Positions 29,501-35,758 of a stretch of 64,000 nt of DNA are shown here, one piece after another. Numbering within the stretch: the first letter of the stretch is position 1; every line of letters begins with the position of its first letter. Origin of the DNA: a virus; IMG/VR virus record IMGVR_UViG_3300008624_000005, positions 1 through 64,000 of that record. One strand, 5' to 3'. The position numbers and the translations under genes were made by a program. Below the pieces are notes generated by a model. It saw only the letters and a program-made list of their open reading frames with translations. It did not search any database and was not told the origin of the DNA.

Positions 29501-29774
29501 TATTGTTAAGGGTTGTTTTACTTTCAGTATAAACATCTTTTGCTGATGTTCGTATTGCTCCTATTTTTTTACCAATATAACCTGATTCAATTTTAGGATT
29601 GCCACTTAAAATCATTTGATCTAATGTAGCATTTAAAAACTTTTTATTAGTATCAGATTGAAGATATTCCGGTAATAAATCATACGTAGATCTTTTTGTA
29701 GTATTTTTACTTGTAGATCCGGGTATAGTATTATCTACCTGGTCACTGGTGTTTTTACTAGAATAATCTGCCAT
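17577..29774 (-). CDS. Giant virion structural protein next to gp6 (4065 aa)
   Basis: This 12.2 kb gene follows gp6 by 12 bases. Residues 29-60 (YDLLPEYLQSD, then KKFLNATLDQMI) and the AWKPPINYD segment near 140 match the N-terminus of very large structural proteins found beside gp6 in marine T4-like phages, in the place where T4 has gene 7. Further on there are cupredoxin-like beta domains without copper ligands, several GxGY beta repeats, and five repeats of about 51 residues (roughly residues 2878-3130) that look like beta-propeller blades. The C-terminal part contains long helical segments. A baseplate or tail-spike role is likely from position. It could be a gp7 equivalent, but no alignment supports that here. 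A GAAAATAA sequence precedes the ATG. Confidence 0.7.
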   Translation of the reverse strand: MADYSSKNTSDQVDNTIPGSTSKNTTKRSTYDLLPEYLQSDTNKKFLNATLDQMILSGNPKIESGYIGKKIGAIRTSAKDVYTESKTTLNNRYQVDPTVVSQNPSTSEYESAIPYDDIISKLKYLETNTTNLDKLFSDYNYAWKPPINYDMFVNWNSYVWLPFGLPLVGLHGETKAGIEGKRTYTTSAQVIHGNRTLTLENGMRLAFINDTKTYLVTGVGKKITLIDESTLCSVTETSMGLATPTQALGTVDTGTGSVATASVGTQGTNYVHIPFVNVYDQSGTPSTHAILEADVNNGAVDTTLTITNAGAGYATSGVTLHIMGGQTTRPPYVNANKDVHYMHEYICMEKSARDNNAWSRVNNWYHINTVQAVNTMLNLTKSFKLDGIIVDDDYAQRPIIEWERDLHLYNYGTHFRKPVDIIITEAMNPADGTNGFLLSGGSAAAEVHDGYTVQDNDRVLFVNSSNDTYNNKIYKVNTANTGATALTLETDGRGAGPPTHGDVVTSLNGTTLQGQDYWFDGRNGPTAQTSTQTTWRLAQEKGTKNVPVKFELYDTTFQPLSEYNETDFLGNTVFEYLEDKTTADRSEDKFLGFPLTYATTNYLSSTNTSNLMFNNSHQQTMYLYDRGTIPKDILGLYYLRKFDRDISKYDFDNCWEQSYKQIRTPITITRDITNAQDDFVVDLGTTNFEPERDYNVIATTTGFEFCLKSAYGFEKLSGINPTLYLAKGQTYTFDITNGTTAFQIQDASASAYGTGVTNNNTHSGIVTFAVSETESNDVLYYSSPSGTGKLIIIDKVLEQGWPEVYHNGVRLTRDTHYIFNGKKVVIPYESSGTDETVSDAGVPVFSPANQTQSTDNLLAVGDIVDVKFYTTDTSATDEWAYDVPTGLKNNPGNDVLGNISYAEIFPHMIDLIDKHPGLKGPAFGNNNYRSLGGESGFGGTINHQISPLLKLGLMLGNENYDLLLALDYTADSYNVFKKKFIQKIEQLYASMDSGTNTSALVDQALYDLNLGKNNTFPFANSDMAYYFNMVEKTYSVTTSTSTFTLPKTITRKNQYHNHVYVYTVDTNDVETFETEFTLNPNANTITLGTAVASGKVVIKVSIDEGLSFIPPTLAKLGVAPTYVPKSYVDDTGSRTVVVIEGHDGSKTVAHDSTITGSGSVLSHTITDYRDKALLELENRIYGHIQSEFNSDDDNIVTYSHSPESKRKDLTLFPGKYRTTPYTITDRNNFYDNYFNAFKIARGITLLPNTGYDVNNKFTWNYSADANANGIGYWRGIYKHYFDTDRPHSHPWEMLGFIGKPSWWDTHYEWVNATKRNNMISALQKGIISEPGQTIVQDINVARPGATFPVAADGTLQDPVTATLMSSPTALDAKASWSIGDNSPIETVWKRTSLFPYIENEFLFSINPAKYLEKYYDTKDKITDGGNKAITIDVTTAPKAGNTSGTVFYLDGVQQKKLVLQAGNVYTFNLTDASYNTHDFQLSEAWEGQVSGQYTTGWDEATDPTKPTFSPTSSTPEILYYYDSQGGLYHTQEGGVIEVVSVERKKQFISNKTKKRHNSNELFVHNEVDNNNLSRRILGLQQPIVDRLMFLGNDIYVDFARQLRQLNTKLSYKMQGFSKKSSISMLADSLQSEKSNNFIPNDDLTIKFHTSSPYKEYIYSGVEIIKTSTGYAVYGYHNDKPYFTIQNQLKSTIKQITVSETNIQLYSEFDTGTKRIDYGTEFESANDVYNFLYAYGKYLENVGFEFNYPNQDGVYEDWTLTAQQFILWSEAEWGDDTSIKLSPAGNLLYFKTTHGHIKSNDYEYGSFYLDVNKSLFDSTTVDVDRQLSYITVKPKDESRAIYCASFVVCDYEHLLIINNKTIFDDIIYYPILGDAKHRFKIEYLKTPEWNGSLHAPGYLVYGDTIYENFDKTVDNITSSYFASEQTGLNKDSINVARKNIGYEKKQFLRNMRLSEDVQFQFMKGVSHLKGTPEVFNRLTRSTFLLEASVDINLEEEWMFRLGEFGPESKQTTKEFTLKNTDIKANPQLINFGEIYQGQATDFDYDTTISMLGGDGRWLEQPSTNPAVQFSTRPIFDQSIDTLAEIETYEKDLPNAGYPRLEETSYQVFKLEDLPTLYDKYKDDDSSLLYKLLQTPNWKDTYTYAKGYYVRYKGKRYTSTRIINAAAKSFYGIVNAKYTKTHASGNLAELVIEKCVFTVDGISKVTATADPYLYGITGVTARFGEFDFTYYSPVDRPSTSSVDSSVQRGVDANGDFTYIFSFADGAIPAINIPADDDKMYLSAFNYKTDAEVSGNVTDRWIETGEAGLFNVWTADTGAGDWSTFNLQDDNFGIEQICKGYETGDEALIKLGVDHNLAEGDYVMITGAENNPALNGIHKVTGFPTGSDCQTCGLRENKQFYIDEFVGSNEVYGKVFAFRKSRFSDYSAMFSSIADTKWSWVTNNYAYCDAYYDVQALAIGASSAAGSYNPSFAGGTSFTLTSTYELVYPATAGDLDVYVGEFRQKFEPGSGGTKAWEVIGTTIVFYPENLGGTFQAGQPVMIVYKNRTKGWGSFKYDATNRTFIEVNKQQPKADTGQLANVIVYDYEQNKELARAEVWDPFKGIVPGIAEAEIDIISGYDQALYNATTQDTETLTSTRNWGQHEVGISWWNLNTVRYIEYEQPLDLDYTFKHWGEQFPGSSMDIYEWTKSTVAPDEWVTLVEGNYEIDGEIASGEAYTKILSGVTHYYWCEEEALDPQTGQVSTFYYFWVKNKTSVPQTQSHREISTKVIGEYLNDPTAQGLFWAAPGGVSNIITGNVGERLTQNSVFQINFTSDIDDSHKEWITIREEDQETTIPNRFANRLHESILGIDENKDLLKIAGIEEDQNYTYTTPTPTGAGLFTFVKASATVSSQDSDVRDVKFNTDGTKMFMLGRGNDKVYEYSVSTAFDVSTITYAQSLDISSQDVSSNSIEFNTDGTILIMLGQNTDKVYEYALSTGFDLSTASYTDSFDVSTQELQPYGLAFNNDGTKMYVTGWAGDDINEYTLTTGFDISTASYSQNFDVSSEAGKPSAVQFQSDGTTMYVLNGSGAPTIFKYTLSTAFDVSTASYSNKSFEVTDQETKARGFCFSNNGLQMFLCGWAGDDINEYTVHGASTTYSAKKYNYDWNQKLEYMANDVVKSSAKLYKTHKELPLVKTNTKLSIDNQTTTIQLRIGEKAGELTFPASVEIGNPPAESNTYGLPYENVVAYAYANIVSGKVDSIVMNRPGQGYNSATPPTVTISAPTSEGGIQATVIDSDITIVNGEITAIAMDSTRKGSGYENSYAVIDEGESNEEIVELKYYDRFATRRFNADVNMLTNGDFEQKTTAFWSTKLGTIDPTGKVATVAIYGGGTGYSSGIAATTGGSGTGLTLDITQINGVIQSATVQTGGGGYAVGDVVSVTGGTDGTFTIATVNSNAVVYGLASGVYTGESQNATHYVGQKGLKNANLAGGTILQNIQYQGKALFKTNTSLDSVKLKYGHSATDVDFDAMTAVTLTPQTSSEETSLGTTLVYSVQGEFVSSTDDYHAMWLEIEVPDSNGFVMHIDSMEFTNPAVGDRIIVSRAAQSTTAVAHDQYATFKELGNFNRQRWQELLTYNWIDDRNISVDSPNMVPNLRLHNIFRYGGQIRPYKQSWIKSRVEAIRALIQNANKNLLKINLSDSYLNWKKHLGQSFAKGNSTFAPQDYWKYVDWFHPDFTISSSSVAQYTVGARNELYDVNEDVYSVVRVDSDDADGNWAFYQWVDDSWFKIGKQNGTIELSSLLYDVQDVDAGWDAAEYDIGGWDKNYTNELQAILKGLHEDIFIDTYKQYYKELFFTIIHFIYAEQTNLDWVAKTTFLQLQRKTPGALTPKTFDVGSEEDILAYLNEVKPYHSKIETVFDSRTFEEEINASADEVVDIRVQTNTSGSTETADSRAFRMFIDNTGTRIYETIIDANKTTATEDLDSKETEISVTSITPLPTAPGEVVIGAERIRYETTNTGVLQGCTRGVAGTAAATHTSGATVTSAGPTVALPVDPDPEAYNAFNDDGTTTIQNSTNTQAALINVGKGTI
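20390..21140 (-). repeat. Five tandem ~51-residue propeller-like repeats
   Basis: At DNA level the phrase encoding FDVSTASYS recurs about every 153 bases near 20528, 20681, 20837 and 20988, with a related unit near 20390. Each protein unit reads roughly V.FNTDGTKMF..G...D.VYEY.LST.FD.STASY. A 29-base stretch encoding GWAGDDINEYT is identical at 20402-20430 and 20712-20740. The pattern fits beta-propeller blades; five visible copies suggest a five-blade propeller or a six-blade one with a divergent blade. Confidence 0.7.
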
Positions 29775-29786
29775 TTATTTTCCTAA

Positions 29787-32700
29787 TTAATAATAATTAC
29801 TTCCGCCTGAACTAGAACTAGAACCTGTACCTGTTACGACTCCTGTAATACTTGTTGTTGCTGTTGGAGTTTCAACAAGTCCTGCGGCAATTCTCATATT
29901 TGTCTCAGTATATGAATCAACTATATCAACATCTGATACCTTTGCGGCACTAACAAAAAGTTCATGAGCATTAGGTGTAACTTGAAACATATTACCAAAC
30001 CTAGAATCTGCATTTGTTGGAACAATTACTAATGAAGAAATTATACCTATCATATTTCTATGAATAAATGCGGCAAGTTCTGTAAAATAAAATGTTTCGC
30101 CAAAATCCCAATTATCAGGTTCAAAATAATCATCAACATAATCTACTATTGTTGCTTTTATTTCATTGTCGGTTAAATTTGTTGTTGGATTTTTAACTAC
30201 TTTAAATTTTGCTTGTAATGCATAATCTGCTTCTGTACCAAATAAAATTTTATATTCACAAGATTTATAAATTATTGTATCAGAAGATGTTTTTGCATCT
30301 TCTAATGCCATAAACATTGTTTTTAAATCTTCTGTAGTATGTGGCAATGGCTTATATTTTGCTCGCCTATCATTTTTCAGCCAATTTCTAAACTCAGTAT
30401 TATACGTATTTGTTAATACAAAAGTATCTATAATATTTGTAACCGCTGGATCAATTCGTGTTTCCTCACTAGCGGCATGCTTCCATTTAAATCGTACTCC
30501 TGATCTACCTGTATATTTTGCATAAATTAAATCTCTTTTATACGACCATTTAGACGTATCAGTTGGTAGCACACCTAAATTACTTGCAACTTTAGATTCA
30601 TATTCTGCTCCATTATATTCTACTTTATCTGCCAAATCATACGATGTAGATGAAACCCAATATTTTATAGAACCATCTGCATTTGTTGGAGGTGGTGTAG
30701 TCATTAATGTTTTATATACATAATTGTCTACTAATTCATCTGCAACATAAATTTCATTGGATCCTACAATACTATCAAAAGCAAACGGATCATCTATCAC
30801 ATAATCTTTATTAGTATCTGCAAATTTTAATAATACTCTACGTGGATCTGTATAACCATCATCATATGTATAAAATCCTTCAATATCAAAATCATAATTT
30901 GCAGTTAATAATGATGTACCTAAACCTCCGCCGACAGTTGTGAGAGGTTGTAAATTAATATCTAATATTCTGATTTCATCCTTTGTAGATTTTTTTGTAA
31001 TTTTACTAACTTTATTATCTAATCGTTGGTTAAAAAATCTAACATTTTTTATTGAACCGAAATTATATTTTATAGCTCTTGCTAAAAACACCCATTGGTC
31101 TGTTTGGAATTCTATTCTTATTAAATAACTATTATCCGATTGTGTTCCTGCTGTACTTTCAGTTAAACTAAAAGCAGTAGATTCTGATTCCCCTAAATCA
31201 ATACCTAATATAACTTCATATTGGTTATTCCTATGATCCCATCGTATACCAAATGAATTATTAAGTTCTAATTGATCTTTAATTGCTGTAATTTCAGTTG
31301 CACTAAATTTATTATTATATGCAGGTGCTATACGTTTTATTCTAACATTATTTGGTATATTCCTTGATAATGATACAGTACCATATTCTTCTTTAGTTTT
31401 ACCTGTGTAACCTAATGAAGAACTTGTAACTCCTCTACCATCTCCATATATTCCAGTTATACTCGCCCAAGTAGTTGACGATCCTGCTACAAAATTACCG
31501 TTAGTATCCACTTCTGCGAATTCTATATTTGCACCTTCAACTAAAAATTTACCTATTGAATCTAACGAATCTTTACCTATAGCAACTATATCAGGAGTAG
31601 TAGCACCTTTTTCAAAATAACCAGTTGCTTGTCTAGCAGAACCTGTTACTTTTTTCCAAGTCCACATTTTTGCGGCTAACGCAGGAGTTGCTTCGTCTGA
31701 TGTTGTAAAATGTAAATCATCTCCTGTTGTACTACCCGACCAAACAAAATCATTTTTATATTTTTGATAATAAAAGTTTTGTACTTCAGATTCTTCTAAA
31801 TATGGTTGTAAGTATTGCTCAATAATATCTGTTGGATTTAACGGAGTAGGTAATGTTAATGTTTTTCGTAAAAATGTTTCTTCTTTAAAAATATATCCAT
31901 CATCACCAAAAATAGTTAAATCTTTATATGTTCCTGTCGGGTCGTTAATATCAACATAACGTGTATGACCACTGTGTACTCTATTTGTACTTTTAATTTT
32001 TGTAATATTTGTCGATGCTTGCAATGGATAAACCGCATAATCTTGTGCTGATACCATTCTATTTTGAGTACTGTACACCTGTGGTGCCTTAGCTTGTATA
32101 CTAGTATTTGATTCTGTTAATACACTATTTTTTATAGGTTCTTCTAAATCTAGTGTAACAACTAAATCATATAATTGCAAATCATGCTTACTAAAATAAG
32201 GTATAGTAATTTCTATATCTCGAATATCGTCTGCTCTAATGGTATATTCTTCACCATTTCCTACTCTATACCAAATACGTATAATACCTTTAGGTGCATT
32301 ACCAAATCTACCATCGGCAAATTTAACACTAATTGCATCTTCTGCATTAGTAACTACTTGAAAAATATCTCGAATATTATTATCGACTGCATTAAAAATA
32401 ACATTTGATCCTACTACTGTATCAACCGGAATCCACGTTGTTACTATTTGTCCTGTTTGATCAATAGTTTGAACCCATACATCATCATTAACAATATTTG
32501 ATGTTGTTATATCTATAACTTGATTTTCAATTGGTCTTGAAATTAACGTGTCTTTAAATTCTATAGAACCTTGCTTAAAATAAAAGAAAAATCCTGTTTT
32601 AGCACTAGCATTCCCTTTTCCATCATTAAGGTACAAACATCGCATAGCAGAATTAGGATCTGGATATGGTTCAAATAAACCTAATGTTCCATCCACATCA

Positions 32701-33344
32701 ACATTTGTTATTTCAAATGGTATAGATTCTCCTTGCACAGTACCAGCAAAAGTATGAGTCACATTTTGTTGTGTTTGTGAATTCATTTTATAAATTTCAG
32801 TTTTAACACCATCTATTGTTGCCGCTTTAAACGGAGTACCAAATTGTGTCGTATTGCCAAATGCAGAATTCATTACCATTAAAAATTGCTCATATGCATT
32901 TGCATTTGTAGAATCATTCCAAGTAATATCAGTGTTCAGTAAATTATTACCATCCGAATCAATTAATGCTTCTGTTGTTCTTATTGTTTTAATTTTTAAC
33001 ACACCACTTGAATTTATGCTTCTAGTAGGATTATATCCGAGGAACCTGGCTAATCTTAATATCGAATCTCTACTTTGAGCAGTTTCCATAAAATTTTCAC
33101 GAGTAGCAAAATCTGTTCTAAACGCTAAATTATGGCCCATAAAGGCTATTAAATCCATCAAACTAATAAATTCAGATGATTGGATCCAATCATTATAATC
33201 TTCTGGGTAGTTTAATCTTATATAATCTACCATTGCCGCTTTTAAAGTATCAAAATCATATGCTTGAAAATTAGATTGAGCAAATGATTGGTATTTTGCT
33301 ATATAATCTTCTGCGGCAAATAAAACATCTTGTCGTGTAGCCAT
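29787..33344 (-). CDS. 6: Baseplate wedge protein gp6 (1185 aa)
   Basis: The N-terminal 120 residues match the T4-like gp6 family well: DFDTLKAAMVDYIRLNYPE, then NDWIQSSEFISLMDLIAFMGHNLAFRTDFATRENFM and RDSILRLARFLGYNP. gp6 dimers form the inner ring of the T4 baseplate and join wedges to each other and to gp25 and gp53. T4 gp6 has 660 residues, so this one carries about 500 extra residues in its middle and C-terminal parts, as seen in other marine T4-like phages. It lies four bases after gp25, the arrangement expected for a wedge operon. The last residues are Ser/Gly-rich. Confidence 0.92.
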   Translation of the reverse strand: MATRQDVLFAAEDYIAKYQSFAQSNFQAYDFDTLKAAMVDYIRLNYPEDYNDWIQSSEFISLMDLIAFMGHNLAFRTDFATRENFMETAQSRDSILRLARFLGYNPTRSINSSGVLKIKTIRTTEALIDSDGNNLLNTDITWNDSTNANAYEQFLMVMNSAFGNTTQFGTPFKAATIDGVKTEIYKMNSQTQQNVTHTFAGTVQGESIPFEITNVDVDGTLGLFEPYPDPNSAMRCLYLNDGKGNASAKTGFFFYFKQGSIEFKDTLISRPIENQVIDITTSNIVNDDVWVQTIDQTGQIVTTWIPVDTVVGSNVIFNAVDNNIRDIFQVVTNAEDAISVKFADGRFGNAPKGIIRIWYRVGNGEEYTIRADDIRDIEITIPYFSKHDLQLYDLVVTLDLEEPIKNSVLTESNTSIQAKAPQVYSTQNRMVSAQDYAVYPLQASTNITKIKSTNRVHSGHTRYVDINDPTGTYKDLTIFGDDGYIFKEETFLRKTLTLPTPLNPTDIIEQYLQPYLEESEVQNFYYQKYKNDFVWSGSTTGDDLHFTTSDEATPALAAKMWTWKKVTGSARQATGYFEKGATTPDIVAIGKDSLDSIGKFLVEGANIEFAEVDTNGNFVAGSSTTWASITGIYGDGRGVTSSSLGYTGKTKEEYGTVSLSRNIPNNVRIKRIAPAYNNKFSATEITAIKDQLELNNSFGIRWDHRNNQYEVILGIDLGESESTAFSLTESTAGTQSDNSYLIRIEFQTDQWVFLARAIKYNFGSIKNVRFFNQRLDNKVSKITKKSTKDEIRILDINLQPLTTVGGGLGTSLLTANYDFDIEGFYTYDDGYTDPRRVLLKFADTNKDYVIDDPFAFDSIVGSNEIYVADELVDNYVYKTLMTTPPPTNADGSIKYWVSSTSYDLADKVEYNGAEYESKVASNLGVLPTDTSKWSYKRDLIYAKYTGRSGVRFKWKHAASEETRIDPAVTNIIDTFVLTNTYNTEFRNWLKNDRRAKYKPLPHTTEDLKTMFMALEDAKTSSDTIIYKSCEYKILFGTEADYALQAKFKVVKNPTTNLTDNEIKATIVDYVDDYFEPDNWDFGETFYFTELAAFIHRNMIGIISSLVIVPTNADSRFGNMFQVTPNAHELFVSAAKVSDVDIVDSYTETNMRIAAGLVETPTATTSITGVVTGTGSSSSSGGSNYY

Positions 33345-33347
33345 TTG

Positions 33348-33722
33348 TTATATTTCCTCGTCTATTTCACGGTCGAATTGTAACGCCATAACTTCTAATT
33401 GGTCTGTGGGTTGATAAAAAAGGCTTAATTTAACACTTAAAGCATTATTATTAGAATAAGTCTCTACGCCTTCTAGCCTCCATCTTGGATCTTTTCCTAC
33501 AATATCTATGCAATCTTCTTTAACTGCTTCTTCAGTTGAATCATTCCATGGTTCAAACATTAGTTGCCAAATCATAGAACCAAATGAAGGATTCATTACT
33601 CGCTCACCTCGTTTAGTATGGAAGTGATTTTTTAAATCCTGTTTTGCTAATTCTATATCGTGTAATTTTCTAGTTTTTGGTCCTTGAACTGTCGAAAATC
33701 CTTTAAATAATGTTTTTGCCAT
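33348..33722 (-). CDS. 25: Baseplate wedge protein gp25 (124 aa)
   Basis: The length is close to T4 gp25 (132 residues). The motif RGERVMNPSFGSMIWQLMFE (residues 39-58) is diagnostic for the GPW/gp25 family, whose members form part of the sheath-initiating baseplate core. The gene opens the minus-strand structural run: an AATAAATA late-type box lies 24 bases upstream and TAAGGA precedes the ATG. gp6 follows after three bases. Gene 53, which neighbours gene 25 in many relatives, is not seen between them. Confidence 0.95.
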   Translation of the reverse strand: MAKTLFKGFSTVQGPKTRKLHDIELAKQDLKNHFHTKRGERVMNPSFGSMIWQLMFEPWNDSTEEAVKEDCIDIVGKDPRWRLEGVETYSNNNALSVKLSLFYQPTDQLEVMALQFDREIDEEI

Positions 33723-33745
33723 AGCATCCTTAATAGATTATATTA

Positions 33746-33753
33746 TATTTATT
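33746..33753 (-). promoter_or_regulatory. Late-type promoter box AATAAATA
   Basis: The minus strand reads AATAAATA, one mismatch from the T4 late box TATAAATA. It lies 24 bases before the gp25 ATG, with a leader carrying TAAGGA. It is placed to drive the whole gp25-gp6-structural transcript. It faces away from the sigma70-type promoter at 33785-33812, forming a compact divergent control region. Confidence 0.5.
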
Positions 33754-33784
33754 GAAAAAATTATATACACATTTAATTTTTTGG

Positions 33785-33812
33785 TTGACATTTGATCTGT
33801 AGAGTGTATAAT
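33785..33812 (+). promoter_or_regulatory. Sigma70-type (early) promoter, TTGACA-16-TATAAT
   Basis: A perfect TTGACA (33785-33790) and a perfect TATAAT (33807-33812) are separated by 16 bases, in the only intergenic gap of any size in the window. The first gene of the plus-strand island starts 45 bases downstream with TAGGAGA before its ATG. The surrounding bases TTTTTGGTTGACA and TTAGTTAAAC are repeated at the promoter near 38816, which argues that both are real. Confidence 0.85.
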
Positions 33813-33857
33813 AGTTGTATAGGTTAAATTAGTTAAACACTTACTTAGGAGACAAAC

Positions 33858-34427
33858 ATGCCAATTGATAGAGGCTATGGAACTTGGACTAAAAGTAAGA
33901 TTGTTAATCTTCTTGCTAACAATGATCGTGCCGTTGAGCGGGCGGTTGTTGTAATATTCAACAATCAAGAAGAAGATGAACAAATAATGGAATCAACACA
34001 CAAAGCCAACGGTGTTGGTTTTACTGCATTTGATGCAGACATCCTTTCATCATTCGCAAAACAAATTAATAAAGGGCGTACCCTTTCTGCAAAGCAACTT
34101 GAAATTGCTCGCAAACCTGACAAGCACGGTAATATGAAAATTGCCAAATACTGGAAACAGTTACAAGCAGAAATAGTTCGCAAAGAGAGCGAAACTCAAT
34201 TTACATACGACGACGATACATATTCCGACCATTTTAAAGACGCAAATGGTTTTAGACCACGTGGTATTTTGTGGGATAACTTTATGGCAAAAAGTCCTGC
34301 AGAAAAGCAAAAGGAGTGGGATCGGTTGCAAGAAAAAATTATCGAAGATATTGCTCGTGAAAAAAGGTTTAATCACTGTCTACAAAAAGAAGTAGACAAT
34401 TTTGTTAACTATTCTTATAGGAAGTAA
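33858..34427 (+). CDS. Conserved phage protein, first gene of early island (189 aa)
   Basis: The N-terminal half (GYGTWTKSKIVNLLANNDRAVERAVVVIF at 6-34, then GVGFTAFDADILSSFAKQ and GRTLSAKQLEIARK) is a domain I recall as a stand-alone early protein or module in diverse phages, without known function. The second half is charged and helical (KEWDRLQEKIIEDIAREKR). There is no signal peptide. It stands directly behind the strong sigma70-type promoter with a good TAGGAGA ribosome-binding site, so it should be made early and strongly. A nucleic-acid or host-takeover role is plausible but is inference. Confidence 0.8.
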   Translation: MPIDRGYGTWTKSKIVNLLANNDRAVERAVVVIFNNQEEDEQIMESTHKANGVGFTAFDADILSSFAKQINKGRTLSAKQLEIARKPDKHGNMKIAKYWKQLQAEIVRKESETQFTYDDDTYSDHFKDANGFRPRGILWDNFMAKSPAEKQKEWDRLQEKIIEDIAREKRFNHCLQKEVDNFVNYSYRK

Positions 34428-34428
34428 T

Positions 34429-34575
34429 ATGAAAATGGAACTCGAATGTCAAGAATGTGAAAAAGTATTTTCTAGAAGTATTAAAGTAAATTATCCAAAA
34501 TGTCCAAGGTGTAAGTCAGAAGATCTTTATCCTACATCATTTTTTGGTCGAATTGTTAAAGAAGAAAGGAAGTAA
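34429..34575 (+). CDS. Zinc-ribbon-like small protein (48 aa)
   Basis: The ORF runs from the ATG at 34429, one base after the previous stop, to the TAA at 34573-34575. Its 48 residues contain CQEC (Cys7, Cys10) and CPRC (Cys25, Cys28), spaced as in a small zinc ribbon, followed by a basic tail ending EERK. AGGAAG upstream supports the start. Small zinc ribbons often bind nucleic acids or polymerase; which applies here is unknown. It is the second gene of the early cassette. Confidence 0.75.
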   Translation: MKMELECQECEKVFSRSIKVNYPKCPRCKSEDLYPTSFFGRIVKEERK

Positions 34576-34576
34576 T

Positions 34577-34828
34577 ATGAATGATTTTGAACGTGGTAAA
34601 CGAGATGGCATGCGAGAAACACTTAATAAAGAACTAAAAAGTTCTGCAATGCGTATTGCAATCCTTGAAGAAGATCTCGAAAGAGAGCGTAATAAGAAAT
34701 GGAGTATTGTTCGCAAGTTAATCCTTGTTGAAATGGAAGGGTATGAAATTGATATGATTTTAGATGATAACGAAGAATTAACCCTTCATGATAAGATAGA
34801 ACGAATCAAAGAAGGATTTACTGTATAA
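34577..34828 (+). CDS. Small helical early protein (83 aa)
   Basis: The protein starts MNDFERGKRDGMRETL and is strongly charged, with heptad-like LEEDLERERNKK, so a coiled coil or helical hairpin is likely. I choose the ATG at 34577 because AGGAAG stands six bases before it. A longer reading from 34544 would start inside the zinc-ribbon gene without a ribosome-binding site. The function is unknown. It ends four bases before a late-type promoter box, closing the early cassette. Confidence 0.75.
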   Translation: MNDFERGKRDGMRETLNKELKSSAMRIAILEEDLERERNKKWSIVRKLILVEMEGYEIDMILDDNEELTLHDKIERIKEGFTV

Positions 34829-34831
34829 ACA

Positions 34832-34839
34832 GATAAATA
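34832..34839 (+). promoter_or_regulatory. Late-type promoter box GATAAATA
   Basis: GATAAATA is one mismatch from the T4 late box. It stands in the 36-base gap before the 296-residue gene, 25 bases from its ATG, with TTAGGA in the leader. The spacing is the same as at the gp25 and 209-residue gene promoters, which supports function. Confidence 0.5.
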
Positions 34840-34864
34840 ATTTTAAACAGTTTAGGATGTTTAA

Positions 34865-35755
34865 ATGAAAATTAATGAAGTATGCGAACGTATAAATGAA
34901 GTGGTAAACTTTAGTACAATGTCAGATGCTAAATTAAAAAGGTTTATTGCTAGTTTTGGTTCTGGCGACGAACCGATGGGGCAAGTTGCAGGAATGCAAT
35001 TAAAAGCCGCTAGAAAAGAAGCCAGGAAACGAGGAATATTAAATGAAGCATGTGATGCAAATCAATGTGTAGTCCAAATGGGAACACAACGTGGTTTTAA
35101 ATCAGGACAAGTAGATCCTAAACTTGTTGATGCTAGTGATGCTAGAGATGACGAGGTGTACGATTGGGAAGGAACATTATCAGACAAGGATTTTGATACA
35201 TATGATCGTACAAAAATGAAAACATATAGAGATACCGGTAGTAAATGGCAAGCTCATCTAGCAGGAAAACGACAATTAAACAAACCTAAAACATTAATGC
35301 AAGCGGTCGGCGAAGCATCCCCTGATCTTCCTTCATCAAACTTTAAGCATACTGAAGAATTTAGTGTTGAGCACGGAAAAGAAATAGATTTTGCTAAATG
35401 GATTGCCCAGCAATTAGAAATAATGGGTGTTACACAAGAACAAGCAGAACGATTATATAAAGCCTCAAAAGAAGGCGATTATAGTTGGGTTCATAGATTT
35501 GGGGCAAGTCCTAAACTTAAAGCACTTGTAGGTCATAATATTGGTACTGCGATGACAAGTAATGCAGTAGCAATTCACAATGGTATGGGTCTACATGCAG
35601 GTATATTAAAAATAAGTCCAAAACAAAATAGACCTCCATCACGCATTCCCGACGATTTATTACCTGGTGGCCCTGACGACGACGAAGCAAGAGATCGTCG
35701 ACGAGCTGCCGCATTTGGCCCTCCGGCCGATCCACGTGGAATTCAACCATATTAA
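34865..35755 (+). CDS. Hypothetical protein with Pro-rich tail (296 aa)
   Basis: I do not recognise this protein. It begins MKINEVCERINEVVNFS, like several late proteins of marine T4-like phages. It has a helical block FAKWIAQQLEIMGVTQEQAERLYKASKEGDYSW (residues ~176-208), with a glycine/alanine-rich block after it. It ends in a Pro/Asp/Arg-rich tail of about 45 residues that is probably disordered. A late-type promoter box and TTAGGA lie just upstream, so it may be a late protein inside an otherwise early island. There is no membrane segment or signal peptide. Confidence 0.7.
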   Translation: MKINEVCERINEVVNFSTMSDAKLKRFIASFGSGDEPMGQVAGMQLKAARKEARKRGILNEACDANQCVVQMGTQRGFKSGQVDPKLVDASDARDDEVYDWEGTLSDKDFDTYDRTKMKTYRDTGSKWQAHLAGKRQLNKPKTLMQAVGEASPDLPSSNFKHTEEFSVEHGKEIDFAKWIAQQLEIMGVTQEQAERLYKASKEGDYSWVHRFGASPKLKALVGHNIGTAMTSNAVAIHNGMGLHAGILKISPKQNRPPSRIPDDLLPGGPDDDEARDRRRAAAFGPPADPRGIQPY

Positions 35756-35758
35756 TAT

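Noticed and set aside
35517-35750. 77-codon open frame on the minus strand
   Set aside because: It lies antisense within the 296-residue gene, lacks a ribosome-binding site, and its low-complexity product is not protein-like.
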